Shown piece by piece: positions 1 to 5,905 of a stretch of 5,905 nt of DNA. The notes under the pieces are model-generated. The model worked only from the letters and a program-made list of their open reading frames with translations, made no database searches and was not told the DNA's origin. This DNA comes from Clostridiales bacterium (lineage in GTDB: Bacteria; Bacillota; Clostridia; Christensenellales; Aristaeellaceae). Within the stretch, counting starts at the first letter, position 1. Every line of letters starts with the position of its first letter. Made by a program: the position numbers and the translations under genes. The stretch is taken from positions 1 through 5,905 of the forward strand of contig JAAZEI010000047.1 in assembly GCA_012512355.1 (NCBI GenBank), written 5' to 3'.

Positions 1-477
1 TGACTGGGTGGTTGAGTTCATGAAAGGCTGCGCGGACATGCCAATGGAGGTGATGATATTGTTAATCAGCCCGCCGGACTTCATAAACATCCACTTCCAT
101 ACCGCGGCCACAGCTACGACAGAGGTTACATAGGGGATGAAATACAGTGTGCGAAACAAACCGGCAAATCTCTTGATACCATTCATCATCAGGGCAATCG
201 CAAGGCTCAGGGACAGGCTGATGGGCATGCAGATGATGATGTACTTAAATGTATTGACCAAAGCCTTGTGAAAAGTTTTGTCACTGAGCATTCGCTTGAA
301 GTTCGCCAAACCGACAAAAGGCTTCTCTGATGAGAAAATATCCCACTTTAGAAGCGAGATGTGAAATGAGGAAAATACCGGATAGATTCGTATCCACAAA
401 AAGAAGATAATCGGGACGGCCAGAAAGGCATAAGCCCAAAGCTCCTGGCGCTTTTTGAGGGGAGACATTCTCGCCAT
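1..477 (-). CDS. Sugar ABC transporter permease, MalF/UgpA type (partial, 3' end outside window)
   Basis: This is the N-terminal 159 codons of a binding-protein-dependent sugar transporter inner-membrane subunit. Reading from the ATG at 477 to base 1 there is no stop, so the gene continues off the left edge. A short basic N-terminus (MARMSPLKKRQ) is followed by a first membrane segment at about residues 15-38. A soluble loop then carries the family-typical FVGLANFKRML stretch (residues 54-64). A second hydrophobic segment lies at about 76-97 and a third at about 109-131, containing LYFIPYVTSVVAVAAVWKWM. The loop pattern and the FxP...A.VWKW.F signature are typical of CUT1-type permeases (MalF, UgpA, LacF). 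The EAA loop that contacts the ATPase would lie in the missing part. An AGGAG at 485-489, seven bases upstream, supports the start. The gene follows the binding protein after 62 bases, as in many sugar ABC operons. A second permease (MalG type) may follow outside the window. The substrate cannot be told from this fragment. Confidence 0.9.
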   Translation of the reverse strand, partial: MARMSPLKKRQELWAYAFLAVPIIFFLWIRIYPVFSSFHISLLKWDIFSSEKPFVGLANFKRMLSDKTFHKALVNTFKYIIICMPISLSLSLAIALMMNGIKRFAGLFRTLYFIPYVTSVVAVAAVWKWMFMKSGGLINNIITSIGMSAQPFMNSTTQS

Positions 478-484
478 ATGATCA

Positions 485-489
485 CTCCT
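485..489 (-). promoter_or_regulatory. Ribosome binding site of the permease gene
   Basis: On the minus strand the sequence reads AGGAG followed by seven bases and then ATG at 477. This is a standard Shine-Dalgarno sequence at normal spacing. It fixes the permease start even though the rest of the gene is cut off. Confidence 0.75.
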
Positions 490-502
490 ATATCGATGAG
501 TC

Positions 503-530
503 AGCGGGAGCCGGTTGCCCGGCTCCCGCT
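503..530 (-). promoter_or_regulatory. Intercistronic hairpin with 12-bp perfect stem and GNRA loop
   Basis: The arms 503-514 (AGCGGGAGCCGG) and 519-530 (CCGGCTCCCGCT) are perfect reverse complements separated by four bases. On the transcribed minus strand the loop is GCAA, a GNRA-type tetraloop. The stem starts nine bases after the binding-protein stop codon. It ends 13 bases before the permease ribosome binding site. No run of T follows on the minus strand, so it is not a typical intrinsic terminator. By analogy with malE-malF intercistronic structures it probably protects the binding-protein message from 3' decay, or partially attenuates transcription, so that more binding protein than permease is made. 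That role is inferred. Confidence 0.8.
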
Positions 531-539
531 TTGAGTACA

Positions 540-1793
540 TTAGTTCCAGTAAGAATCAACGAGGTTTTGTGCTTCTTCCACCGCCCAATCCAGCACTTCT
601 CTGGGATCCATGTCGTTGAGAAGTACCTGGTCAATCGCATCTACAACGATTTGTCTGTCTGCGGCTTCATCTACATAGAAGTAGGAGTCAGCATAGGGCA
701 GCATCGAAATAAAGGGTGCAAGCTTATCATTTTTAAGCAGCTCTTCATCCTGGCTGATGCTGGTGCGCGCGCCGATTTCACCGATGCGCTCAGTCCAGAG
801 CTTCATGACGGGTTCGCTCGTCAGGAAAGCCAGGAATTTCTCAGAGGCTTCAAGTTCTTTGCCCTTCGTATTGGCCAGAATGCCATTGGTCCAGAAGGTA
901 CCAAAGGACGATTGTCGGCCTTCATGGCTGGGGATAGGGGCAACACCGTAATCAAGTGTACCGTCACCCTCGAGTGCAGAAATGCGGTAAGAACCGTCAA
1001 TGGACATCGCAGCTACGCCGTTGCGGAAAGCTGTCGCGTCATTGGTCATGAAGTTGACTTCACCAACCTTGTTCACTGTCGCAAGATCGGTCAGCCACTG
1101 GAATGCCTCATAGCCCGCTTCGCTGGCGTTCCAGAGCACCGTTTTGTGATCTTCGCTCATAGGCTTCTGGCCAAAGAGGTTGAGAAGCACTGGGCGGAAG
1201 AAGCCGTGAAGCTGGCCATCAGGCTGGAAGGTCATGCCTTCGACTTCAAGGTCTCCCGCAGCATTGCGGCGAGTCATTTTAACAGCCATCTCCACCATTT
1301 CGTCCAGGGTGGCGGGCGGCGCGTCATAACCGTTCTCCTTGAGAATATCCTTATTATAGAACAGCCCCAGGGTACGTACTGCAGTCGGGATGGTATAATA
1401 CACGCCGTCGAATTTGTTGATGGTGACCATCGGCGCAAAATCGGCTTCTATCGCCTCGGGTGAGAAGGACCCGGAGGGAAGAGGCTGCAGCACACCGCTC
1501 TTGACATAGGTAGGTACCCAGCCATAGAACAGGTTGACAATGTCAGGGCCCTGACCTGCCGCGACGGAGGCGGCAATCTTCTCCTGGAAGGAGTCATAGG
1601 GGAAGTTCTGATGAACCACCTTGATGTCCGGGTTTTCGGATTCAAATTGAGCAATCAGTTCGTCGACAAGGGCTATCTTGGATTCGAAGTAGTACTGCCA
1701 GTACTCGATGGTGGTGACTTCCTGTGCCTGGACAGCAGGGGCTGCCAGAGCAAAGAGCATCACCAGGGTCAGGACAAGGGCTAATTTTTTCAT
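540..1793 (-). CDS. Extracellular solute-binding protein, family 1 (sugar ABC transporter)
   Basis: This 417-residue protein is the expected length for a MalE/UgpB-type (SBP_bac_1) binding protein, which captures a sugar outside the membrane and delivers it to the permease. The N-terminus is a classical signal peptide: MKK, a hydrophobic core at about 4-18, and probable cleavage after VQA at residue 23. No cysteine lies at the cleavage site, so it appears to be a secreted, periplasm-type protein rather than a lipoprotein. Family motifs are GQGPDIV at 80-86, LFYNKDIL at 144-151, AAMSIDGSYRI at 261-271 and YGVAPIP at 282-288. Aromatic residues are abundant (YWQYY at 31-35, YFY at 371-373), as is common in sugar-binding clefts. 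AGGAG eight bases before the ATG supports the start. The gene lies 66 bases downstream of the deacetylase and 62 bases upstream of the permease, so all three are probably co-transcribed. The ligand is unknown; an oligosaccharide or glycoside is the best guess from the neighbours. Confidence 0.93.
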   Translation of the reverse strand: MKKLALVLTLVMLFALAAPAVQAQEVTTIEYWQYYFESKIALVDELIAQFESENPDIKVVHQNFPYDSFQEKIAASVAAGQGPDIVNLFYGWVPTYVKSGVLQPLPSGSFSPEAIEADFAPMVTINKFDGVYYTIPTAVRTLGLFYNKDILKENGYDAPPATLDEMVEMAVKMTRRNAAGDLEVEGMTFQPDGQLHGFFRPVLLNLFGQKPMSEDHKTVLWNASEAGYEAFQWLTDLATVNKVGEVNFMTNDATAFRNGVAAMSIDGSYRISALEGDGTLDYGVAPIPSHEGRQSSFGTFWTNGILANTKGKELEASEKFLAFLTSEPVMKLWTERIGEIGARTSISQDEELLKNDKLAPFISMLPYADSYFYVDEAADRQIVVDAIDQVLLNDMDPREVLDWAVEEAQNLVDSYWN

Positions 1794-1801
1794 GGGGTAG
1801 G

Positions 1802-1806
1802 CTCCT
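1802..1806 (-). promoter_or_regulatory. Ribosome binding site of the binding-protein gene
   Basis: The minus strand reads AGAAAGGAG over 1802-1810, a nine-base match to the 16S rRNA anti-Shine-Dalgarno region. It is followed by eight bases and then ATG at 1793. It is the strongest ribosome binding site in the window, fitting high expression of the binding protein. Confidence 0.75.
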
Positions 1807-1844
1807 TTCTATTTGGGGTTATTTAATCCTTTGGGTACGAATTG

Positions 1845-1859
1845 AGAGCCGCATGCTCT
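1845..1859 (-). promoter_or_regulatory. Small hairpin directly after the deacetylase stop codon
   Basis: Arms AGAGC (1845-1849) and GCTCT (1855-1859) can pair around a five-base loop, starting at the base after the TAA stop of the deacetylase gene. The stem is only five pairs and no T-run follows, so it is unlikely to terminate transcription. It may be a weak intercistronic processing or stabilising element, or chance. The rest of the 1794-1859 gap shows only the ribosome binding site and no convincing promoter. Confidence 0.3.
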
Positions 1860-4349
1860 TTAAAAAGCTTGCGGGTTTTTAGGAAGGCCTGCCGGGGTAG
1901 TTTCATGTGTCTGTGCTGACAGTATATTCGTCAGCAGACTGATGGCGCCGGGTACAAGCGCAGGCACCTGCCTGAAAAAAACAAGAGAAGTATAGGTAAA
2001 GCGGCCTTTGCCGTATGCAGCGGTCAATATCTGTCCCTCATACTCTGCGCCTTCCTGGGCTACAAGTCCGCTTTTGATAGGCGTCTCATACGCGCTGTCC
2101 CATTCCATCGGGATGTACAAAGAGCGCTCCTGTACCCAGTCATCCCAGGAAATCTTATCCAGCTTGTTGGGGGTATTGAGAAAAGGATGCTCAGGCAACA
2201 GATGCATTACCGGTGAATCCTCGCGGGTAACACGCCAGGAGAGAGAGGGTGAGCCCACTATAAGCGGGTAGGGTGCCAGGTCGGGTGAATATCCGTCTTG
2301 GGCTGTGTGGTACTGGATGACGAGATTTCCACCGTCTTTCACATAGGCAAGAAGCTTTTCATTGAGTCCTCTGAGCCATTTGATGTGCTTGTATGCTCTG
2401 ATGCCAGTCAGGATTGAATGATACTGACTCAAATCGTCAAATCGAATATCCTGTTCATCAAGAAAGACAATATCCATCCCCAGCATCTGAAGCGTTTCTC
2501 CCACACTGTCCAAACCGGAGGAAATGTATCCAATCCTCATTTTTTCATCCAGTACAAGGGGGAATGCCTGAACTTTACAAACCGCTTCATGAAGATAAAA
2601 CGCTGTGTCGATATGAGGATAGACGATCCTCTGGACGGTCAGCGAGTTTTCACGCGCGCCATAAACGACACCCTTCACTTCATATACACCCGGAAGACTT
2701 GCTTGCGCAGGCATCACGTCAAACTCGATGATTTTTGCTTCCCGAGCTGCAAAGCTGCCTTGCACCTTTTGGGGGCTGACTGTCCATCCCTCAGGAACAC
2801 GAAGAACAACAGTGGCCTCGGCTTGCTGATGGGTCAGATTGGTCACCTTGACAGAGTGCTTGAGGGATGAGGACTCCCTTGCAGTATTGAGCGCCAGTAT
2901 TTTTTGCTGCATCTCTACGGAGAAATCCGGCAGCAGGGCAAAAGTATTTTCCGCAGCACCGCTGACCGTGAATCCTTGGACGAAGCTGGCAGTCGCTGTT
3001 AAAACGTTTCCATGAAATGCATTGTACAGCTCTGCCTTTTCGTCTGCCCTGATGGTAAAATGCTGCACCGCAGTTTGATTATTGCCCAAAGTGCCTGTCC
3101 GCTCACCCCGGGTGACTGTCCACCCATCAGGCAGGCTGATGGTCACATCAGTCAAATCCAGAGCGTCCAGAGCACCTTGATATATATGTACCCAAATATC
3201 CGCTTCCTGACCTCGCACGATCTCATATTCATCCATTATAATTCTAAGAGATAAGGCACAGGCTGCTCTTAATGCCTCATCGAGCTGTTCAAGCTTTCGG
3301 CCAAGAAGAAAAGAGACATCATGCTTTTCATCCTCATTCATCCCGGCGGAAATATCAACTTCATGCAGCGCCTTTTTGACATCTGCCTTCATCACATGCA
3401 GGGCATGCCACACAGCAGAGTTCCTTGGAAACGCCGCTTCAACCTCACGGTAATCAGCCTGCACAGCCTCCAGGTGTTTTTTGACGGATTCATCTTTGAG
3501 AGACTCTCCATAACCGTCAAAATCATAAGGCAGACCCTCAAAGAAAGACGTTTCACCCTTTGCGTTTTTAATTTTTTGCGCGCCCTGCTTTGTCATCATA
3601 AAATAAGCGCTCGCTAAACCTGGGAGAGGGCTGCCTCCCATGCCTTGGCAGGCATGGAAAGAGCGCGCATATTGGCCCAGCTGTTTAAAGGACGCACCAT
3701 ACCAAGGGTCAAATGCGCCGATATCCACGGTGAGGGTTTGATCGGCCTGGGGGCATCGCTCATACACTTTTCTCACCTGCCATGCAGGAAATCCGCTATA
3801 ATCACGGCCTGCATCCGCAGCGCGCTCGATGCCCATTTGAAAAAGCATGTACATCGCCTGATGCTGACCATGCTCCTCTCTTATATTCTGTGCATGGTGG
3901 ATGCAGACCTGGGGCCGGAAACGCCGAATGTTAAAAGCCAGATAATCGGCAATATAATCAAAATCCCACAGCTCCTCCGCTTCTTCCCACATTTTCGAGA
4001 AGCCAAAATCCATGCAAGGGCTGTCGAATTCAGCGCGCCCCCACTGATTGCGGGCATGCAGCACTTTTACATTCTGCGCCATTTCCATGGTTCGCAGGAC
4101 GCCCAAAGCATTGTGGTACTCTGAGCCAATGGCATTTTGGCCGCCCTGTCCCCGGGTGACATTGAGGATGACGGTATCAACACCTTGTCCCAGACTTAAT
4201 TTAGCCAGAACAGAGCTTTGTTCGTCGTCAGGGTGCACCGCGCTGTTCATGACGGATGCGATGGTCCCCAAAGGACGGATTGTTTTTAGCAGTGCCATCA
4301 TACCGCAATCTTTGGGCGGAGCCGGTAATTTAATCTTGGCAGCGGTCAT
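1860..4349 (-). CDS. Large PIG-L (LmbE-like) deacetylase with NEW3-like and amidotransferase-like C-terminal modules
   Basis: This is a probable zinc-dependent N-deacetylase of about 829 residues, much longer than single-domain PIG-L/MshB enzymes (about 230-300). Positions here count from the ATG at 4370. The catalytic domain covers about 37-260. VHPDDE at 45-50 supplies metal ligands H46 and D49 and general base D48, TRGQGGQN lies at 72-79, and the HGQH motif at 167-170 supplies the last metal histidine. A linker and helical region follow (about 285-380). Two beta-rich stretches, about 385-475 and 500-585, each contain a P-(D/E)-G-W-T-V motif typical of NEW3/NPCBM-associated domains. Residues about 610-820 resemble a class I glutamine-amidotransferase/ThuA-like fold (KDGGNLVIQYHT, YGKGRFTYTSLVFFRQ) but contain no cysteine, so they are probably not catalytic in that sense. 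I see no signal peptide or membrane segment, so it is probably cytoplasmic. The ATG at 4349 is preferred because AGGGGG precedes it; the ATG at 4370 has no clear ribosome binding site. Homologues of this architecture are generally uncharacterised. The substrate is inferred to be an N-acetylated sugar or glycoside. Confidence 0.88.
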   Translation of the reverse strand: MTAAKIKLPAPPKDCGMMALLKTIRPLGTIASVMNSAVHPDDEQSSVLAKLSLGQGVDTVILNVTRGQGGQNAIGSEYHNALGVLRTMEMAQNVKVLHARNQWGRAEFDSPCMDFGFSKMWEEAEELWDFDYIADYLAFNIRRFRPQVCIHHAQNIREEHGQHQAMYMLFQMGIERAADAGRDYSGFPAWQVRKVYERCPQADQTLTVDIGAFDPWYGASFKQLGQYARSFHACQGMGGSPLPGLASAYFMMTKQGAQKIKNAKGETSFFEGLPYDFDGYGESLKDESVKKHLEAVQADYREVEAAFPRNSAVWHALHVMKADVKKALHEVDISAGMNEDEKHDVSFLLGRKLEQLDEALRAACALSLRIIMDEYEIVRGQEADIWVHIYQGALDALDLTDVTISLPDGWTVTRGERTGTLGNNQTAVQHFTIRADEKAELYNAFHGNVLTATASFVQGFTVSGAAENTFALLPDFSVEMQQKILALNTARESSSLKHSVKVTNLTHQQAEATVVLRVPEGWTVSPQKVQGSFAAREAKIIEFDVMPAQASLPGVYEVKGVVYGARENSLTVQRIVYPHIDTAFYLHEAVCKVQAFPLVLDEKMRIGYISSGLDSVGETLQMLGMDIVFLDEQDIRFDDLSQYHSILTGIRAYKHIKWLRGLNEKLLAYVKDGGNLVIQYHTAQDGYSPDLAPYPLIVGSPSLSWRVTREDSPVMHLLPEHPFLNTPNKLDKISWDDWVQERSLYIPMEWDSAYETPIKSGLVAQEGAEYEGQILTAAYGKGRFTYTSLVFFRQVPALVPGAISLLTNILSAQTHETTPAGLPKNPQAF

Positions 4350-4353
4350 AATA

Positions 4354-4359
4354 CCCCCT
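4354..4359 (-). promoter_or_regulatory. Ribosome binding site that decides the deacetylase start
   Basis: The minus strand reads AGGGGG, then four bases (TATT), then ATG at 4349. AGGGGGT differs from AGGAGGT at one position, and the spacing is slightly short. The alternative ATG at 4370 is preceded by an A-rich stretch without a recognisable Shine-Dalgarno sequence. The start at 4349 removes seven poorly conserved-looking residues (MISTGGI) and leaves the catalytic domain intact. Confidence 0.55.
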
Positions 4360-4417
4360 GTACTGATCATGAGTTTCTTTGTTTCTTAATCTTCCCCAAT
4401 TTTCCTGACATGAAACC

Positions 4418-4447
4418 ATCAAAATGATTTTATAAAATATCGGTCAA
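4418..4447 (-). promoter_or_regulatory. Weak candidate sigma-70-type promoter for the deacetylase operon
   Basis: On the minus strand TTGACC (4442-4447, five of six bases matching the -35 consensus) is followed by an 18-base spacer. TTTGAT (4418-4423) then matches four of six bases of the -10 consensus. Transcription would begin near 4411, about 60 bases before the preferred deacetylase start. A 12-bp palindrome falls in the spacer. The region is AT-rich, so chance matches are likely. Read-through from the DUF5054-like gene is an alternative, because no strong terminator is seen after it. Confidence 0.22.
4427..4438. repeat. Perfect 12-bp palindrome in the intergenic region
   Basis: ATTTTATAAAAT reads identically on both strands. 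It lies about 80 bases upstream of the deacetylase start, between the two boxes of the candidate promoter. It could be an operator half-site pair or an AT-rich coincidence. The rest of the 4350-4589 interval shows nothing else convincing: no strong terminator, RNA gene or riboswitch fold was recognised. Confidence 0.5.
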
Positions 4448-4589
4448 CGCGAAGACAGTTTTAAATGTACCAAGGCCATCATGGAATCTGTTTTGAAGCA
4501 AGCAAGAATCAAACAAAATACGAATTGATTATGTCCATATTTTTTATCATGTCTGCCTCTAAAATTTTATCTTTCCATGCTTTTTTATT

Positions 4590-5905
4590 TCAAATTTCTT
4601 GAATCAAAAACTCACAAAAAATATCTTCTTCGTACCACATTTTAAAATTTGTCCCCCAAAGGTTATTATACAGGTTTACATATACGCGATCATAAGCGCT
4701 TACGCCTTCAAATTCCAAAAGCTTTGGCTGGGATATGGCTAAAAGCGGCGTATGCAGACAGGTCACCTGTATGCCATCCTTTTTCTCTTGCCACTTGAAA
4801 TCCTCCACCCCATGTACTCTTTGGTTTCCGCCTGGTATACAATGATCAGCATCCAGCCATTGACCCATTTTCTTAAGACAAAGTTTTGCTGCAGACTCCC
4901 TCCCAAAGGGTAAAAATATGGCCTCGGGTTTTCGATTGGCGGGTTTGTTATACAAAAACAAACTGACCTTTATCCCTTCATCATAAGGTTTTAAACTCAG
5001 CCTAAACCCCTCTGGGCAGCCGGCCAGCATCTGGGGACGCTCATCAAACCTGCCTTCCAAGTACCACGCGCCATCTTGCTGCGCAGAGAGTTCAAGATTG
5101 GGTTTGTGGATGATATCTGGACGCGGGGCATCGCTATTTTCAGCGCCGGGTTTTTTATTGTCCGGGATAGCCCAGTCTGTGTTTTTTTCAACATGCCATA
5201 GATAATGTTTCTCAAGTCGGTCATAGGCATCAAGACCCACTTCCTGATAAATAGGCAGACCCATACGGAGTAACTGCCCGGTGGGTGAGCGCAGGATGAT
5301 GTCATCATCTTCGTGCATTCCCACATAACCACCCATCTGTACTGCTGATGTTTTGGCATATTCACCGGTGACACCAGCCACTGCTGCCTTGTTAAACTTC
5401 TCTAACTTTTCTTCAGCCTGCATCCTCAGTGGCTGCGGCAGAATCTCCACAGCCTTTTTAATTAAATCTCGCTGTTCCTGGTGGGATTTCTCAAAAATAG
5501 AATAACTGCGCTGTTCCCAATTTAAATTTTTAGGCTTGAGCGCTTCAAACTCTCGTTTTCCAAACACAAAAGCACTTTCGTAGGCAGTCCCCAAACCATA
5601 GCTGTCTTTGAGCGTGTCTCTTCTTCGGGCAAGATCAAAGTCTGCCCTGCTCCAATTGACAAAATCTGCCAGGAATTTCTTGGTATCCATGCCCCAGGTG
5701 TGTTCGGATACCAACAAAAGCTCTTCTAAAAAAGCAGCCCTGGGCAGTCTTCCATCCGCAAGAGGGTTTGAATTGTTCTCCCATAATCCCTCTTTATCCC
5801 AGGTTTGGGATAAACGATCCAGCTCTTTGATCATCGCCACTTTCTTGGGGTCCGTGCCGATGCCGTGAATCCATGTATCAGCTATTTCTTCGCGAAGGAC
5901 AGGCA
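4590..5905 (-). CDS. DUF5054-type, GH38-like glycosidase-related protein (partial, 5' end outside window)
   Basis: The visible 437 codons are the C-terminal part of a protein that enters from the right edge. The reading frame is open through base 5903. The GTG at 5840 could be mistaken for a start, but the frame continues upstream and encodes DTWIHGIGTDPKK (visible residues 9-21), which I recognise from memory as a conserved DUF5054 motif. SEHTWGMD follows at visible residues 66-73. Further conserved-looking stretches are YVGMHEDDDIILRSPTGQL (about 193-211) and YVNLYNNLWGTNFKMWYEED near the C-terminus (about 408-427). DUF5054 proteins are usually near 700 residues, and I recall their N-terminal part resembling family 38 alpha-mannosidases. 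That part, with any catalytic residues, is outside the window, so activity cannot be judged. No membrane segment is visible. The stop is TGA at 4590-4592. The deacetylase begins about 240 bases downstream on the same strand, suggesting a shared pathway. Family assignment is from recalled motifs; glycoside cleavage is inferred. Confidence 0.78.
   Translation of the reverse strand, partial: PVLREEIADTWIHGIGTDPKKVAMIKELDRLSQTWDKEGLWENNSNPLADGRLPRAAFLEELLLVSEHTWGMDTKKFLADFVNWSRADFDLARRRDTLKDSYGLGTAYESAFVFGKREFEALKPKNLNWEQRSYSIFEKSHQEQRDLIKKAVEILPQPLRMQAEEKLEKFNKAAVAGVTGEYAKTSAVQMGGYVGMHEDDDIILRSPTGQLLRMGLPIYQEVGLDAYDRLEKHYLWHVEKNTDWAIPDNKKPGAENSDAPRPDIIHKPNLELSAQQDGAWYLEGRFDERPQMLAGCPEGFRLSLKPYDEGIKVSLFLYNKPANRKPEAIFLPFGRESAAKLCLKKMGQWLDADHCIPGGNQRVHGVEDFKWQEKKDGIQVTCLHTPLLAISQPKLLEFEGVSAYDRVYVNLYNNLWGTNFKMWYEEDIFCEFLIQEI

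Noticed and set aside
531..1463. Plus-strand open frame of 310 codons opposite the binding-protein gene
   Set aside because: It lies wholly antisense to a clear SBP_bac_1 gene, its translation shows no recognisable domain, and its composition looks like a mirror of the real codons.
2418..2870. Plus-strand open frame of 150 codons within the deacetylase gene
   Set aside because: It is antisense to the NEW3-like region, with no domain and no independent gene signals that I could see.
2999..3012. cre-like sequence TTAAAACGTTTCCA inside the deacetylase gene
   Set aside because: It has two mismatches to the consensus and lies mid-gene, far from any promoter; it fits chance in coding sequence.
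3638..3657. Inverted repeat CCATGCC/GGCATGG within the deacetylase gene
   Set aside because: The seven-base arms lie in codons for a Gly/Met/Cys-rich stretch, without flanking regulatory context; probably codon coincidence.
3645..4124. Plus-strand open frame of 159 codons opposite the PIG-L catalytic domain
   Set aside because: It is antisense to strongly conserved PIG-L motifs and its product resembles no family I know; it is a shadow frame.
4590..4610. Possible terminator at the end of the DUF5054-like gene
   Set aside because: Only a weak five-pair stem (TTCAA/TTGAA) spans the stop codon, and it is followed by A-rich rather than T-rich sequence on the transcribed strand.
4997..5374. Minus-strand open frame of 125 codons overlapping the DUF5054-like gene in another frame
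   Set aside because: It is fully embedded in the larger frame, which carries conserved motifs; the alternative translation is low-complexity and unrelated to any family I recognise.

Overview
This window is a piece of a bacterial carbohydrate-uptake and processing locus, with every supportable gene on the minus strand. In transcription order (right to left) it holds four genes. First is the 3' part of a large DUF5054-type, GH38-like protein, whose start lies beyond the right edge. Second is a three-module PIG-L (LmbE-like) deacetylase of about 830 residues. Third is a family 1 extracellular sugar-binding protein. Fourth is the first 159 codons of a MalF-type sugar ABC transporter permease, which runs off the left edge.

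Region by region: 1-477 is the permease 5' part. 478-539 is a short intercistronic gap with a perfect 12-bp hairpin carrying a GNRA-type loop. 540-1793 is the binding protein. 1794-1859 is a 66-base gap with a small hairpin and a good ribosome binding site. 1860-4349 is the deacetylase, and an upstream in-frame ATG at 4370 is the less likely start. 4350-4589 is the only sizeable non-coding stretch: AT-rich, with a 12-bp palindrome and a weak promoter candidate. 4590-5905 is the DUF5054-like gene. No RNA gene, insertion sequence, CRISPR array or attachment site was seen, and no plus-strand gene is supportable.

How the genes may work together (inference): the binding protein and permease import an oligosaccharide or glycoside, and the cytoplasmic deacetylase and GH38-like protein modify or cleave it. 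The substrate cannot be read from the sequence. A deacetylase next to a mannosidase-like protein suggests an N-acetylated or otherwise acylated glycoside. The short gaps suggest that deacetylase, binding protein and permease form one operon. The gap of about 240 bases after the DUF5054-like gene could hold a separate promoter.

Organism: ATG starts with AGGAG-type ribosome binding sites and moderate base composition fit many anaerobic bacteria. The binding protein has a signal peptide without a lipobox cysteine, which is more usual in diderm lineages (for example Spirochaetota or Thermotogota) than in typical Firmicutes. This is only a hint, and I do not assign a taxon.
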